The position numbers and the translations under genes were made by a program. A DNA stretch of 64,000 nt from Trichodesmium erythraeum GBRTRLIN201. GTDB taxonomy: Bacteria; Cyanobacteriota; Cyanobacteriia; Cyanobacteriales; Microcoleaceae. This document shows positions 37,386-47,102 of the stretch, one piece after another (the stretch's first letter is position 1; each line of letters starts with the position of its first letter). Location of the stretch: positions 1-64,000 of the forward strand of contig JAGGDU010000176.1 in assembly GCA_018457135.1 (NCBI GenBank), read 5' to 3'. The notes beneath the pieces are model-generated. The model had not been told where the DNA came from, ran no database searches, and saw only the letters and a list, made by a program, of their open reading frames with translations.

Positions 37386-38788
37386 CTGACTTTATACCAA
37401 CTGGAATTCAGTTAAGCTATCTGGTAGCGGTATCTCTATTTTTTGTAGGCCTGAAAAAGCTGGGTTCTCCAGCTACGGCCCGGAATGGTAATTTGTTAGC
37501 ATCAGTAGGAATGTTGATTGCTATTGTAGCAACCCTACTAGAAAAAGAAGTTTTGAACTATGAGATGATTTTATTGGGTATTGTCATCGGTTCAATTATT
37601 GGAGCGATCGCTGCAGTGAAAGTAGAAATGACTGCCATGCCTCAAATGGTTGGTTTATTCAACGGTTTGGGTGGTGCTGCTTCTGCAATGGTTGCAGTCG
37701 GTGAATTTTGGAGGTTTCTAGCTGTTGGGAGCTCACCCCCATTACCCACTACTATTACGGCATTACTAGGGGTATTAATTGGTGGGGTAACTTTTACCGG
37801 CTCCTTAATTGCTTTTGCCAAACTACAGGGAATTATAAGTGGTTCTCCGATTACTTTCCCATTGCAACAACCTGTTAATGCTCTATTATTTGGTGGGTTT
37901 ATTGTTGCCAGTGTTTATATGTGTGTCACACCATTTAATGTACCCGTATTTTTGGCATTGCTAGGTGTGTCTTTGGTATTAGGTATAATGTTTGTGGTTC
38001 CCATTGGTGGCGGTGATATGCCAGTGGTAATTTCTTTGTTGAACTCATTCTCTGGATTAGCTGCTAGTGCTGCTGGTTTTGTGGTGATGAACAATATGTT
38101 AATCATCGCTGGTGCATTAGTTGGTGCTTCTGGTATTATTCTTACAGTTATCATGTGTAAGGGTATGAACCGTTCCTTAACTAATGTACTATTTGCTGCA
38201 TTTGGTACTGGTGAAGGTGGTAGCGTTGCTGCCGGTACAGGTGGCAAGACTGATAATACGGTTCGTAGTATTGACCCAGAAGAGGGTGCAATGATGTTGG
38301 GTTATGCTCGCTCTGTAGTAATTGTGCCTGGTTATGGTATGGCCGTTGCTCAAGCTCAACATTCTGTCCGGGAATTATCAGACCAGTTGGAAGGATTAGG
38401 GGTTGAGGTTAAATATGCTATTCACCCAGTTGCTGGCCGGATGCCTGGACACATGAATGTATTATTAGCAGAAGCAAATGTCCCTTATCCTCAATTATAC
38501 GATATGGATGACATCAATCCTCATTTTGACCAGGCAGATGTGGCCTTAGTGATTGGGGCTAATGATGTGGTAAATCCGGCAGCTCGTGCGGACCAGAATA
38601 GTCCTATATATGGAATGCCAATTCTAGATGTAGATAAGGCTAAGCATACTATTGTGATTAAACGCGGCCTCAGCACTGGTTTTGCTGGAGTGGACAATGA
38701 TTTGTTCTACAAGGACAAGACTATGATGCTGTTTGGCAGTGCTAAGGATATGGTTGCTAAGTTGGTTTCTGAGGTCAAACAACTTTAA
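37382..38788 (+). CDS. pntB: NAD(P) transhydrogenase subunit beta
   Basis: 468 residues. The N-terminal part has eight or more membrane helices with MPQMVGLFNGLGGAASAMVA; the C-terminal part is the NADP-binding domain III with VVIVPGYGMAVAQAQHSV, HPVAGRMPGHMNVLLAEANV, VALVIGANDVVNPAARADQN and HTIVIKRGLSTGFAGVDNDL. It is the partner of PntA and PntA2 and ends the operon. Two strong hairpins follow it. Confidence 0.97.
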   Translation: MTDFIPTGIQLSYLVAVSLFFVGLKKLGSPATARNGNLLASVGMLIAIVATLLEKEVLNYEMILLGIVIGSIIGAIAAVKVEMTAMPQMVGLFNGLGGAASAMVAVGEFWRFLAVGSSPPLPTTITALLGVLIGGVTFTGSLIAFAKLQGIISGSPITFPLQQPVNALLFGGFIVASVYMCVTPFNVPVFLALLGVSLVLGIMFVVPIGGGDMPVVISLLNSFSGLAASAAGFVVMNNMLIIAGALVGASGIILTVIMCKGMNRSLTNVLFAAFGTGEGGSVAAGTGGKTDNTVRSIDPEEGAMMLGYARSVVIVPGYGMAVAQAQHSVRELSDQLEGLGVEVKYAIHPVAGRMPGHMNVLLAEANVPYPQLYDMDDINPHFDQADVALVIGANDVVNPAARADQNSPIYGMPILDVDKAKHTIVIKRGLSTGFAGVDNDLFYKDKTMMLFGSAKDMVAKLVSEVKQL

Positions 38789-38833
38789 TATTTAGAATAA
38801 CTTATTCTATTAATCCTGCCCTATCTATATTTA

Positions 38834-38933
38834 ATGAACAATGCTGAATGCTTCTGCAAGTGTTACTCAGCAAGCTATTGTTCAGTTTTTAATGGTTATC
38901 ATATTATATATAATGATGTGATAACCTTTTTTT
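38834..38933 (+). terminator. Double hairpin terminator after pntB
   Basis: The first hairpin pairs TGAACAAT (38834-38841) with ATTGTTCA (38877-38884), with GCTGA/TCAGC inside, and is followed by GTTTTT. The second pairs GGTTATCA (38894-38901) with TGATAACC (38919-38926), directly followed by seven T (38927-38933), a textbook Rho-independent pattern. Confidence 0.8.
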
Positions 38934-39157
38934 ATCAATCTTAGAGCTTCATAAAATGTTTCAATGTTATAGGAGTTCATGTATCTTCACAAAAATATTT
39001 GAATATTTAGTATATCTTGTGTTAGAATATATAGTGATAATGAGAAAGAGATCGGTTGTAATGTTTGTTCATATTGAGGGTTACTGTCCTGTCGTTATTG
39101 GCAAGCTTCTCTCCGAAGTCTAAATCTCTACACATCTCTAAATTTGGGAGAAAATCT

Positions 39158-39466
39158 ATGTCAATTTATGTAGGTAACTTATCCTACGATGTCACACAAG
39201 AGGACTTATCTGAGGTTTTTGCAGAATATGGTACTGTCAAGAGGGTTCAGTTACCAACTGATCGAGAAACAGGACGTCCCCGTGGCTTTGGATTTGTAGA
39301 AATGAGCAGTGAAGAAGAAGAACAGAAAGCTATTGATGCACTTGATAGTGCTGAATGGATGGGTCGTGATATAAAGGTTAATAAGGCTAAGCCTCGTGAA
39401 GATCGTGGTTCTGGTGGTAATCGGCGCAATAGTCCTAATTATTCACGAGGAGGTAAATTTCAATAA
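39158..39466 (+). CDS. RRM RNA-binding protein (Rbp type), copy 1
   Basis: The ATG at 39158 gives 102 residues: MSIYVGNLSYDVTQEDLSEV (RNP2: IYVGNL), then GRPRGFGFVEMSSEEEEQKA (RNP1: RGFGFVEM) and a Gly/Arg/Asn-rich tail (DRGSGGNRRNSPNY). Cyanobacterial Rbps are small, often cold- or stress-induced, and bind mRNA. The 5' leader of about 100 bp is nearly identical to that of copy 2 at 40066. The core coding sequence is identical to copy 2; only the tails differ. The pair is a tandem duplication. Confidence 0.93.
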   Translation: MSIYVGNLSYDVTQEDLSEVFAEYGTVKRVQLPTDRETGRPRGFGFVEMSSEEEEQKAIDALDSAEWMGRDIKVNKAKPREDRGSGGNRRNSPNYSRGGKFQ

Positions 39467-39550
39467 TTCTTCACGAGAAGACCGAGACCGTGGTAGTCAG
39501 CAGCAGTGATAGGGATATGAGTCCTGATGTTTATAGTTTGAGATATGAAA

Positions 39551-39663
39551 GGCGTTGCTTCTTCAAGGTATGAAAATCAAAACTGAATAATTTCAAATAC
39601 TTGTTATTCAATAGTTTAGTAACTGCCAAAAAATACAAATCATACCCACCCATCAGCAACGCC
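39551..39663 (+). mobile_element. 113-bp MITE with inverted termini and 11-bp target duplication
   Basis: The ends are GGCGTTGCTTCTTCAAGG on the left and, reversed, GGCGTTGCTGATGGGTGG on the right, a shared GGCGTTGCT terminus. GAGATATGAAA stands directly before (39540-39550) and directly after (39664-39674), a perfect 11-bp direct repeat. There is no ORF. The terminus is like that of IS-derived small elements known in cyanobacteria, and it inserted between the two rbp copies. Confidence 0.85.
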
Positions 39664-40065
39664 GAGATATGAAACTACTAATCATGCTACGCTCTAACAA
39701 ATAAAGTAGTTAGGAGTGCCGGCGCCAGGCCACGCTTGTAGCCCCTCTCATGATAACTCACACCGCTATCCTGGTCAAGCAATTAACTTCTATGACTGCC
39801 AAAAGCCAAGGCGACATATGTAGTAAAAGTGTTTACAAGATTTTCTTGTAAACATTGAGAGATAACCCCCGACCATCTTGTAGTTTATATATTTTCACAG
39901 AAATTTCTGAATGTTTAGTATCTCTTGTGTTAAGATATGGGATGACAATGAGAAAAAGATCGGTTATAATGTTTGTTCATATTGAGGGTTACTGTCCTGT
40001 CGTTATTGACAAGCTTCTCTCCGAAGTCTAAATCTCTACACATCTCTAAATTTGGGAGAAAATCT

Positions 40066-40359
40066 ATGTCAATTTATGTAGGTAACTTATCCTACGATGT
40101 CACACAAGAGGACTTATCTGAGGTTTTTGCAGAATATGGTACTGTCAAGAGGGTTCAGTTACCAACTGATCGAGAAACAGGACGTCCCCGTGGCTTTGGA
40201 TTTGTAGAAATGAGCAGTGAAGAAGAAGAACAGAAAGCTATTGATGCACTTGATAGTGCTGAATGGATGGGTCGTGATATAAAGGTTAATAAGGCTAAGC
40301 CTCGTGAAGAACGTAAACCAAGCAATCGAAGGGATCCCGGTGCCGGTGGAAGATATTAA
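40066..40359 (+). CDS. RRM RNA-binding protein (Rbp type), copy 2
   Basis: The ATG at 40066 gives 97 residues, identical to copy 1 through KVNKAKPRE. After that comes a shorter tail (ERKPSNRRDPGAGGRY). The coding sequence is base-for-base identical to copy 1 over about 250 bp, including silent sites, whereas the upstream 70 bp and the tails differ. It is the same RNP1/RNP2 protein type. Similar sequence follows both genes (AAGCAAT.AACTTCTATGA), so the duplication unit is about 900 bp. Confidence 0.93.
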   Translation: MSIYVGNLSYDVTQEDLSEVFAEYGTVKRVQLPTDRETGRPRGFGFVEMSSEEEEQKAIDALDSAEWMGRDIKVNKAKPREERKPSNRRDPGAGGRY

Positions 40360-40850
40360 GCCATTTATTCTGTGAATATAAAGTACTGATACTACCTTAG
40401 CAGTGAGTGTTAAGCATCTGGCTGATAAGGTTTATAGTTTTGTAGCCAAAGTTAGTAACCATACTATAGTCTAATACGCCAGAGTAGTTAGAGGTTCTGT
40501 CTCTAGTTAACGATGAGTTTTCCCCTATTTTGATAAATAACTGCTAGTCTAGTCAAGCAATCAACTTCTATGAGAGCCCACAACCAAGATGAAATATGTA
40601 GTAAAAGCTCAAATAAGAAAACTTTGTTAACATTAGGATCTCTCCCCTCAGTAGATAAAGTTCTACTGTACATACATTACTAATAGAAAAGTGTTAGCAC
40701 TCATAATATCTGTTAACCAAATGTAATTTAATTTTCTGATACGTAAGTTTTTGGCCAGGGATGATATTCTCTGGCTATTTTTTTTATGGCTATTTTTTAA
40801 GATTGGTCACGACATACCCAAAGGCACTATACGTCAGATCAACTCAAAAA

Positions 40851-40982
40851 TTAAGTAGCTAGGCATGAAAAAGCTTGGCCATATTAAGATTTGTATACTG
40901 ACTTCAAGCTCATCTACAGAGTTGATTAGAGGTGAATTTACATGTTGTTACATAGCAATCAATTTCAAGACCAACTTACTTG
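40851..40982 (+). repeat. Dispersed intergenic repeat, copy 2
   Basis: TTAAGTAGCTAGGCATGAAA, ATTAAGATTTGTATACTGA, CTACAGAGTTGATTAGAGG, ACATGTTGTTACATAGCAAT and ACCAACTTACTT match the order of blocks in copy 1 (8463-8616). Confidence 0.7.
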
Positions 40983-41185
40983 GCTGTTTTTAATCCGCTT
41001 GGTCAAGTCATTGTAGCAATGAAACCTGAATCATTTATAGCCCCAACCATTGTCACATTTTTTCTTTGATTTCGGTCGGCGTTTATTATTGATCCTTTCT
41101 CATGCAAGGCTTCTGGCATATATTCTATTAATTACCTAATTTTACCCTGTTTCGTTAAGAAAAATCAGGTTTCTGAGATCTATCA

Positions 41186-41381
41186 ATGGTATGTCTTATT
41201 AAACTAGATATTCTTGAATCAGTCGCAGAACTTAAAAAATATTATCTTAACAGATAGCAATTATTGTTCAAGCAAAAAGCACAAGCATTATATTGGTTAA
41301 AAATAGGAGCAGCAAATACCCTTGAATATATATCAACATTAGACTTGTCGCTAAATAAGATCTTAAAACTAGGAAAATAAT
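41186..41381 (+). pseudogene. IS630-type transposase N-terminal relic
   Basis: The frame reads MVCLIKLDILESVAELKKYY, a stop, then FKQKAQALYWLKIGAANTLE and YISTLDLSLNKILKLGK. It is the typical N-terminal helix-turn-helix of cyanobacterial IS630-like transposases (VQALYWLK.GAA.TV). One stop and the missing catalytic part mark it as dead. Confidence 0.6.
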
Positions 41382-42088
41382 ATTGTCAAATTTTCCGCTG
41401 TACCCACTAACCTAGGCTACTATCAAGTAGAAATTTCAGAGTCCTACAGCAGCTAACATAAAGCGATCGTCTAAATCTTTCATCCGATTTCATTCTTATT
41501 GTTGTTGTTTTCCTTACCAAATACTACACAAAACCATAAGGAGTGCCGATAGTATTCGCTCTCAAGTTTCCATTTTTTACCTCCTACCCGAGGGATATCT
41601 CTCTTGCATCTCGTATCTCAGCTGAGGTGGAGCATTACAATTTCGGGCGTTGCCTAATTACGGCATTTTTGTGAGGTGAAATGGTTGGTTTGCCTCTCCG
41701 CTAGCTAGCTACTTTTTAAAATTTGTACTTATCATCAGCACTATCCCTATCAAACTTGGAAAATCTTACCTTCAGCTTCGGATATGTAAGTCTCAAAAAA
41801 CTTCGTCATCATTAACATAATTAGTTGTTACCACAGCTGTGACACATAACAATTTCTCCTATTGCCTAATCTACTCCCAAATGCAACTTAAGTAGAGTCA
41901 GGCGCTTACCTAGACAATAAACCATGGTTTTCCATTTTCCCTGACCATGTAATTTTCTCTGGACTTTGGCCTTATTTTATTGTGCAACTTACTGCTGTAA
42001 TATTACTCTAATTTCTCTTTTTTGTACAACAAAGCTCCATACTAATATAAATTAAAATAATAAAACTATCTAAACTAAACCACTTAAA

Positions 42089-43033
42089 ATGCGTTCCTAC
42101 TCATTAATTGCTCCTGGCAAAATTAATCTGTATCTGGAAATTATCGGCGATCGCCCAGACGGTTATCACGAATTAGCAATGGTCTTGCAAAGCATTAGTC
42201 TAGCAGACAAAATACATATTCGTTCGATTGGCATTGAGACTATTGTAGTGCGATGCGACCATCCTTTAGTGCCTCAAGATGTAGACAATATTGCTTACCG
42301 AGCAGCTTCCCTGATGAGCAAAGAATTTCCAGAAGTATTTGCTCGATACGGAGGTGTTGAAATTACTATCAATAAGTATATTCCTATGGCAGCCGGGTTA
42401 GCAGGAGGTTCGACAAATGCAGCGGCAGTATTAGTTGGTCTAGACTTAATGTGGGAACTGGGTTTAACTCACAGGGAATTACAAGAGTTGGGAGCACGGT
42501 TGGGTTCAGACGTTCCTTTCTGTATTGGTGGGGGAACTGCATTGGGAACGAGGCGAGGTGAAATACTTTCTCCACTGCCAAATTTAGACCATATTTATGT
42601 GGTTTTAGCTAAATACAAAAATCTCTCTATTTCTACACCTTGGGCATATAAAACTTATCGTCAAAAGTTTGGCCATACTTATATTAGCGATACAGAAAGT
42701 CAGAAAAGTAGTAGGCAAAGAGTACATTCTGGACCGATGGTATCGGCGATCGTTGAGCACAACTATAAGGAAGTTGGTGAACTATTGCATAATGATCTAG
42801 AAAAGGTGGCTTTGTCAGAATATCCCCAATTATTAAAATTAAGGGAGGCTTTTGCCTCGGAAAATGTATTAGGAACTATGATGTCTGGTTCAGGACCAAC
42901 TATGTTTGCTTTAACAGAATCTCAATCTCAAGCAGAAGAAGTGAGGGCAGCGGTAAAAGAGAAAATGGCTGACCCAGATTTAGAATTTTGGATAGCACAG
43001 TTTAATTCTAGTGGTATTAGTATTGCACATTAA
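42089..43033 (+). CDS. ispE: 4-diphosphocytidyl-2-C-methyl-D-erythritol kinase
   Basis: 314 residues. It starts MRSYSLIAPGKINLYLEIIG, DRPDGYHELAMVLQSISLAD; the GHMP ATP loop is PMAAGLAGGSTNAAAVLVGL. LGSDVPFCIGGGTALGTRRG and TMMSGSGPTMFAL complete the kinase. It phosphorylates CDP-ME in the MEP pathway, the step before IspF. The gene is monocistronic. Confidence 0.97.
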   Translation: MRSYSLIAPGKINLYLEIIGDRPDGYHELAMVLQSISLADKIHIRSIGIETIVVRCDHPLVPQDVDNIAYRAASLMSKEFPEVFARYGGVEITINKYIPMAAGLAGGSTNAAAVLVGLDLMWELGLTHRELQELGARLGSDVPFCIGGGTALGTRRGEILSPLPNLDHIYVVLAKYKNLSISTPWAYKTYRQKFGHTYISDTESQKSSRQRVHSGPMVSAIVEHNYKEVGELLHNDLEKVALSEYPQLLKLREAFASENVLGTMMSGSGPTMFALTESQSQAEEVRAAVKEKMADPDLEFWIAQFNSSGISIAH

Positions 43034-43454
43034 TATTAGGAGTCATTTGAAGAAATAAGCTCTTTCAGTTATTAGTTATTAGTACTAAGGGAACTCAGCA
43101 AAGAATTGAAATATGTATGGCATTTTATTCATCCCTTGAAAAGGATAGATTTGAGACTTTATTTTTTTGTTATGAGTAATATCAAAGATTATGTTTTTTT
43201 TTATGGTGATTATAAATAATTAACAATGGTCGGTTTTATTGACGTTAGGAAACTCAAAAAAAATAGGTAAAAAAACAAAAATTTTATTATAGCTAATGCA
43301 GCAATAAAACCTATGAATATATATTTTTGAAAGGCACATTTAATTAAAAGGTAATTATTATGTTTAAAACTATATTAAAACTTAAAAAACAATTCCAACT
43401 CAAGACAACTGAGAATAACTAATGACTTTTGAATTTTAACAGCGTTAGAGACTG
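43034..43454. other. AT-rich intergenic gap
   Basis: No gene was seen. It lies between ispE and the IS5 relic. Confidence 0.4.
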
Positions 43455-44095
43455 GTTGTAAAACAAATATTAAGAACGGCCTGAGTTTTTAGTACCAAGC
43501 TTTCCTAACATCAATGTAATCATTGCAGTCTAAATAATAGCTTTACTAATCTTAGATAATTGTTCATAGCTCATAGCTAAAGGTCGGTTCTGAACGAGCT
43601 ATGGAAAAGTTTTCTCTACTACCCATCGTCTAGCTAAGACTTCAAATTCTTGAGTATTAACCTTGAGTATTTCCACTCTTCTAAAATCAGGTCTGCGATC
43701 GCCATAGCAAATTTTGGTACTCTATAACCAGACTCAGTCTAGACTAATTCGTCCTTCTGGAATATTTACACCCTGTTCCTAGACCAGGGCTGTAGACCCT
43801 AATGGTCTCCTATATTTGCCTCACTTATTACTACTTCTAGTAGTCTTCCTTGAGTATCAACCAAGATATTACCCTTAGGACTTTTTACTTTTTTACCACC
43901 ATCTACGAAAGTAATTTGACACAGTTTACCAAAGAGGTAGCTCCTGGGGCAAAGAACACCAATAACAAGCAGGCTAAAGGATATAGAATATACCATTTAC
44001 TACTTTTTTGAGATTAGCATTTGGTTTTGGCCTTCGTTGAGAGAGGTTTTGGTAGCAGAGGTTGGAGTAGTTACCACTGGTGAGAGTTTAGAGCC
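43455..44095 (-). pseudogene. IS5-family transposase pseudogene
   Basis: Minus-strand pieces in family order: SNLCYQNLSQRRPKPNANLK, VVNGIFYI, VDGGKKVKSPKGNILVDTQG, RLLEVVISEANIGDH, then EFEVLARRWVVEKTFP, LAMSYEQLSKISKAII and TAMITLMLGKLG. That is a nearly full-length IS5-type DDE protein, broken by several stops and frameshifts. Confidence 0.75.
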
Positions 44096-44320
44096 CTAAC
44101 TAAAAATTTTCGGGACATTTATTTGATAGTGCTCATTGTTTCCATTTTTCCTAACTTCAATACTTCTTCATGGCCATCTTTAGCTTTTTTTGACAAACAG
44201 TCTGTTATGAGCAAATGTTTTATGTTAAAAAAGCCAAATCAATTGAATTAATTGAATGAATTGTTTATATGGCATTATCTTTAAGATTTAGCCAAGATAG
44301 AGAACCTCATGATCTAAATT

Positions 44321-44775
44321 ATGGCGAGGTATAGTAAATATTGGTTAGCTACACTTGGAGTTAAAGTAGTAGATAATTGTACAGTGTGTCTTAATGCTGA
44401 CAATAAACCTAAACTTAATGCTTTATTGAAAATCACTAAGAATGGATAATCTATAAATTAGCAAAGATGGCTATGTATAAGATACCCCAGAGTTAATTGT
44501 AGAAATGTTAGCTAGTACCGCCTAATTTGATATACATGATAAGTTAAAAGCTGATCGAAGTAATCAAGCTTAAGAATATTTAGTTTAGGGAGTTTATGAT
44601 GGATAATTTGATTGGTTTTGGTTAAAGCAAGGTAAATATATTCAACTTAAACCGAATGAAAAAGCTATTAATAGCATGTGAATATTTACCTAAATTATTC
44701 TTGGAATAAGCGAATTTAATTACAGGAGATTTAGCAGGATTATCAGTAACTTTAAAGCTGGATAAAAAATCTTCA
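44321..44775 (+). pseudogene. Uma2-family (DUF820) nuclease-like pseudogene
   Basis: The plus-strand text reads MARYSKYWLATLGVKVVDNC, TVCLNADNKPKLNALLKI, KDGYV, DTPELIVEMLASTA, FDIHDKLKADRSNQA and EYLV...VYDG, then WLKQGKYIQLKPNEKAI. This is the PD-(D/E)XK-like Uma2 fold seen in many cyanobacterial copies. About eight stop codons interrupt it. Confidence 0.8.
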
Positions 44776-44831
44776 TAACATCAATAGTTTGTCAAAAAAA
44801 TAATGACAAAATCTGAAGCAGGAGTGAAGCT

Positions 44832-45638
44832 TTGAAAAATAAAGGTCTGTCAAAAAATTTATTATTAGTTCAGGAAACTGTTACGGATGAAGTTCCAGAA
44901 GCAGTGCGAGATCCTCAAAAGGATGAAGAAATTATCCCAAATCAAACTAACAACAAAAAATGGATTTGGAGTTGGGTGGGAGTGATTTTTTTGGTGGGAG
45001 TAGTTAATCTAGGGTTACGAATTCAATCTAATCTTAAGCAAGTCAATGCTTCATTACTTCAAACTGAAACTGATAGTATTAAGGCGCCTAATTCTTCTAT
45101 GGAAGAATCTCCTATAATTGAAATAGAGAAAAGTCCTTTTGCAGATTTGCCTTATTCACAAATAGTAGAAACAGAATTAGCATATATAGCTGTTGATAGT
45201 GATGTTAGATTGCAATTTAATGCAGCAAAAAAGTTTCAAGAAATGCTTTATGCTGCTAGAAATGATGGTATTAATTTAGTGGCTTTGAAAGGATTTCAGT
45301 CTAAATCAGATTTAGAAGCTTTGATCAGCAATATTAATACTATTCAGGAAAATTATACGGACAAATTTTCACCTCTAAGTTCTGGAGAATATATAACAGG
45401 TTATGCTGTTGATATTGGGGATAAAAATGCACCTGAAACTCACCAAAATTTAGCTTTTGAAAAGACAGGAGCTTTTCAGTGGCTAAAAAATAATGCTGCT
45501 TACTTTAGTTTTGAAATGATGCCTGTTGATTATGAAAAAGATGTTGGTTATGAACCTTGGCATTGGCGTTATGTAGGCAATCGCGATAGTTTAGAAACTT
45601 TTTATAAAAATCTACCTAATACATCTCTAAATAATTAG
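44832..45638 (+). CDS. VanY-like D-Ala-D-Ala carboxypeptidase, probably inactive
   Basis: 268 residues from a TTG start with GGAGTGAAG just upstream. TM segment at 44-62 (WIWSWVGVIFLVGVVNLGLR), then an outside domain of the VanY/DacB family. In the usual motif S-x-H-x-x-G-x-A-x-D the sequence is SSGEYITGYAVDIGD: Tyr187 stands where the zinc His should be, while Asp194 and the EPWHW Glu/His (241, 244) are present. KGFQSK replaces SGYRS. It probably binds zinc poorly and may be a non-catalytic wall-associated protein. The closest alternative is an active enzyme with an unusual ligand. Confidence 0.75.
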   Translation: MKNKGLSKNLLLVQETVTDEVPEAVRDPQKDEEIIPNQTNNKKWIWSWVGVIFLVGVVNLGLRIQSNLKQVNASLLQTETDSIKAPNSSMEESPIIEIEKSPFADLPYSQIVETELAYIAVDSDVRLQFNAAKKFQEMLYAARNDGINLVALKGFQSKSDLEALISNINTIQENYTDKFSPLSSGEYITGYAVDIGDKNAPETHQNLAFEKTGAFQWLKNNAAYFSFEMMPVDYEKDVGYEPWHWRYVGNRDSLETFYKNLPNTSLNN

Positions 45639-45695
45639 AGTTTAGTGCGATAAAATTCCTGATTAAATAGGGGTAAATAATTATAATTTAAGAGA

Positions 45696-46577
45696 ATGAA
45701 AAAAATTAATAAGTTAGCAATTGTCGGGGGAACACATGGAAATGAATTTACAGGCATATACCTTGTAAAAAAGTTTGAAGAGTTTCCAGAATTGATTAGC
45801 AGAAGAAATTTTGATACTCAAACATTATTAGCTAATCCTCAAGGATTTGAATTAGTTAAAAGATACATTGATACAGATTTAAATCGTTGTTTTAAAGTTG
45901 AGGATTTAGAAAATAATACAAGCCTTAACTACGAAGAAAGTAGAGCAAAATTTATTAATCAAATGCTTGGACCAAAAGGTAACCCTAAATTCGATTTTAT
46001 CTTGGATTTGCATACTACTACTGCTAATATGGGGTTAACAATTATTTTGGTAAATTATCATCCCTTTAACTTAAAAATTGCTACTTATTTAAGTTCAGTT
46101 GAGCCGAATTTGAAAATTTATACTTGTTTTAATCCAGAAGTAGAAAATACTTTTATAAATTCTATTTGTGAGCGTGGTTTCGCGATTGAGGTTGGTCCGA
46201 TCGCTCAAGGTATTTTGCAGGCAGATTTATTTTATAAAACTGAAAAATTAGTTCAGATAAGTTTAGATTTTATTGAACATTTTAATGAAGGTAAGCTAGA
46301 TCATATCAATAGGGATATTGTTATTTATAAACATTTAAAAGTTGTGGATTATCCTAAAACTAAGGATGGAGAAATAGTAGCAATGATTCATCCTCAATTA
46401 CAAGGAAGAGATTATCAAAAATTAAGTCCAGGTGAGCCCATGTTTTTGACTTTTGATAATCAAACAATTTATTATCAAGAAGAAAGTCCTGTCTGGCCAG
46501 TTTTTATTAATGAGGCAGCTTATTATGAAAAAGGAATTGCTATGTGTTTGACGAAAAAAGAGAGCATCAGAGTTTAA
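45696..46577 (+). CDS. Aspartoacylase-like amidohydrolase
   Basis: 293 residues. IVGGTHGNEFTGIYLVKKFE carries the zinc motif GGTHGNE; RYIDTDLNRCF (DLNR), DFILDLHTTTANMGLTIIL and AIEVGPIAQGIL are the expected residues of the AstE/AspA family. The reaction is hydrolysis of N-acetyl-aspartate or a related N-acyl amino acid. It is located about 60 bp after the VanY-like gene, and the two may be cotranscribed. The exact substrate is not determined by sequence. Confidence 0.9.
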   Translation: MKKINKLAIVGGTHGNEFTGIYLVKKFEEFPELISRRNFDTQTLLANPQGFELVKRYIDTDLNRCFKVEDLENNTSLNYEESRAKFINQMLGPKGNPKFDFILDLHTTTANMGLTIILVNYHPFNLKIATYLSSVEPNLKIYTCFNPEVENTFINSICERGFAIEVGPIAQGILQADLFYKTEKLVQISLDFIEHFNEGKLDHINRDIVIYKHLKVVDYPKTKDGEIVAMIHPQLQGRDYQKLSPGEPMFLTFDNQTIYYQEESPVWPVFINEAAYYEKGIAMCLTKKESIRV

Positions 46578-46853
46578 ATAATTAGTCTTAAATTATAGCA
46601 ATTTTCTCAAAAAAATGCTATCTTTTATTATTCCTCAAAATCATGGTATAGTTCCTTAAGGTTTCAGTTACTAAGTAAGAGTAATTTTTTTAATGATTCT
46701 GGCGACTAAGTAGAGATAACTTATTTCTAATAATCCTAGGCCTTACGAACGTTGCAGACAACCTCTCTACATAATTATCAACAAAATCTAGCAAGACTTT
46801 TGAAATTTGATATCATAGATAATTAACAAAGATTTTTGACTTTTTATGTGAAT
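46578..46853. other. Gap before yidD
   Basis: Short gap with no gene seen; it holds the probable yidD promoter region. Confidence 0.4.
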
Positions 46854-47072
46854 ATGAAAGTATTATTAGTTAGATTAATTAAAGGTTACAAAATTTTTAT
46901 TTCGCCAATATTACCCCCATCATGTCGTTTTCAACCAACTTGTTCAGAATATGCGATGGAAGCGATAGAAAGATTTGGCATTTTTAAAGGTACTGCAATG
47001 GCAGTTATGCGAATTTTACGTTGTCATCCCTTTCACCCAGGTGGTTATGATCCTGTACCTCCTAAAAAGTAA
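46854..47072 (+). CDS. yidD: Membrane protein insertion efficiency factor YidD
   Basis: The ATG at 46854 gives 72 residues: [60 protein letters not shown] and HPGGYDPVP. The CRFxPTCSxYAxxA and HPGGxDPVP motifs are diagnostic. YidD helps YidC insert proteins. It lies 12 kb away from yidC here, on the other strand. An upstream TTG would add six residues of no likely value. Confidence 0.96.
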   Translation: MKVLLVRLIKGYKIFISPILPPSCRFQPTCSEYAMEAIERFGIFKGTAMAVMRILRCHPFHPGGYDPVPPKK

Positions 47073-47102
47073 TAAATAATATTAATTTGTGCCAAAAATT
47101 TC

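Larger units (their letters stand above)
40360..42088. other. 1.7-kb gap with a repeat copy and a transposase relic
   Basis: It holds a copy of the dispersed repeat (40851-40982), an IS630 relic (41186-41381) and otherwise AT-rich sequence. No intact gene was recognised. The ispE promoter should lie at its right end. Confidence 0.5.
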
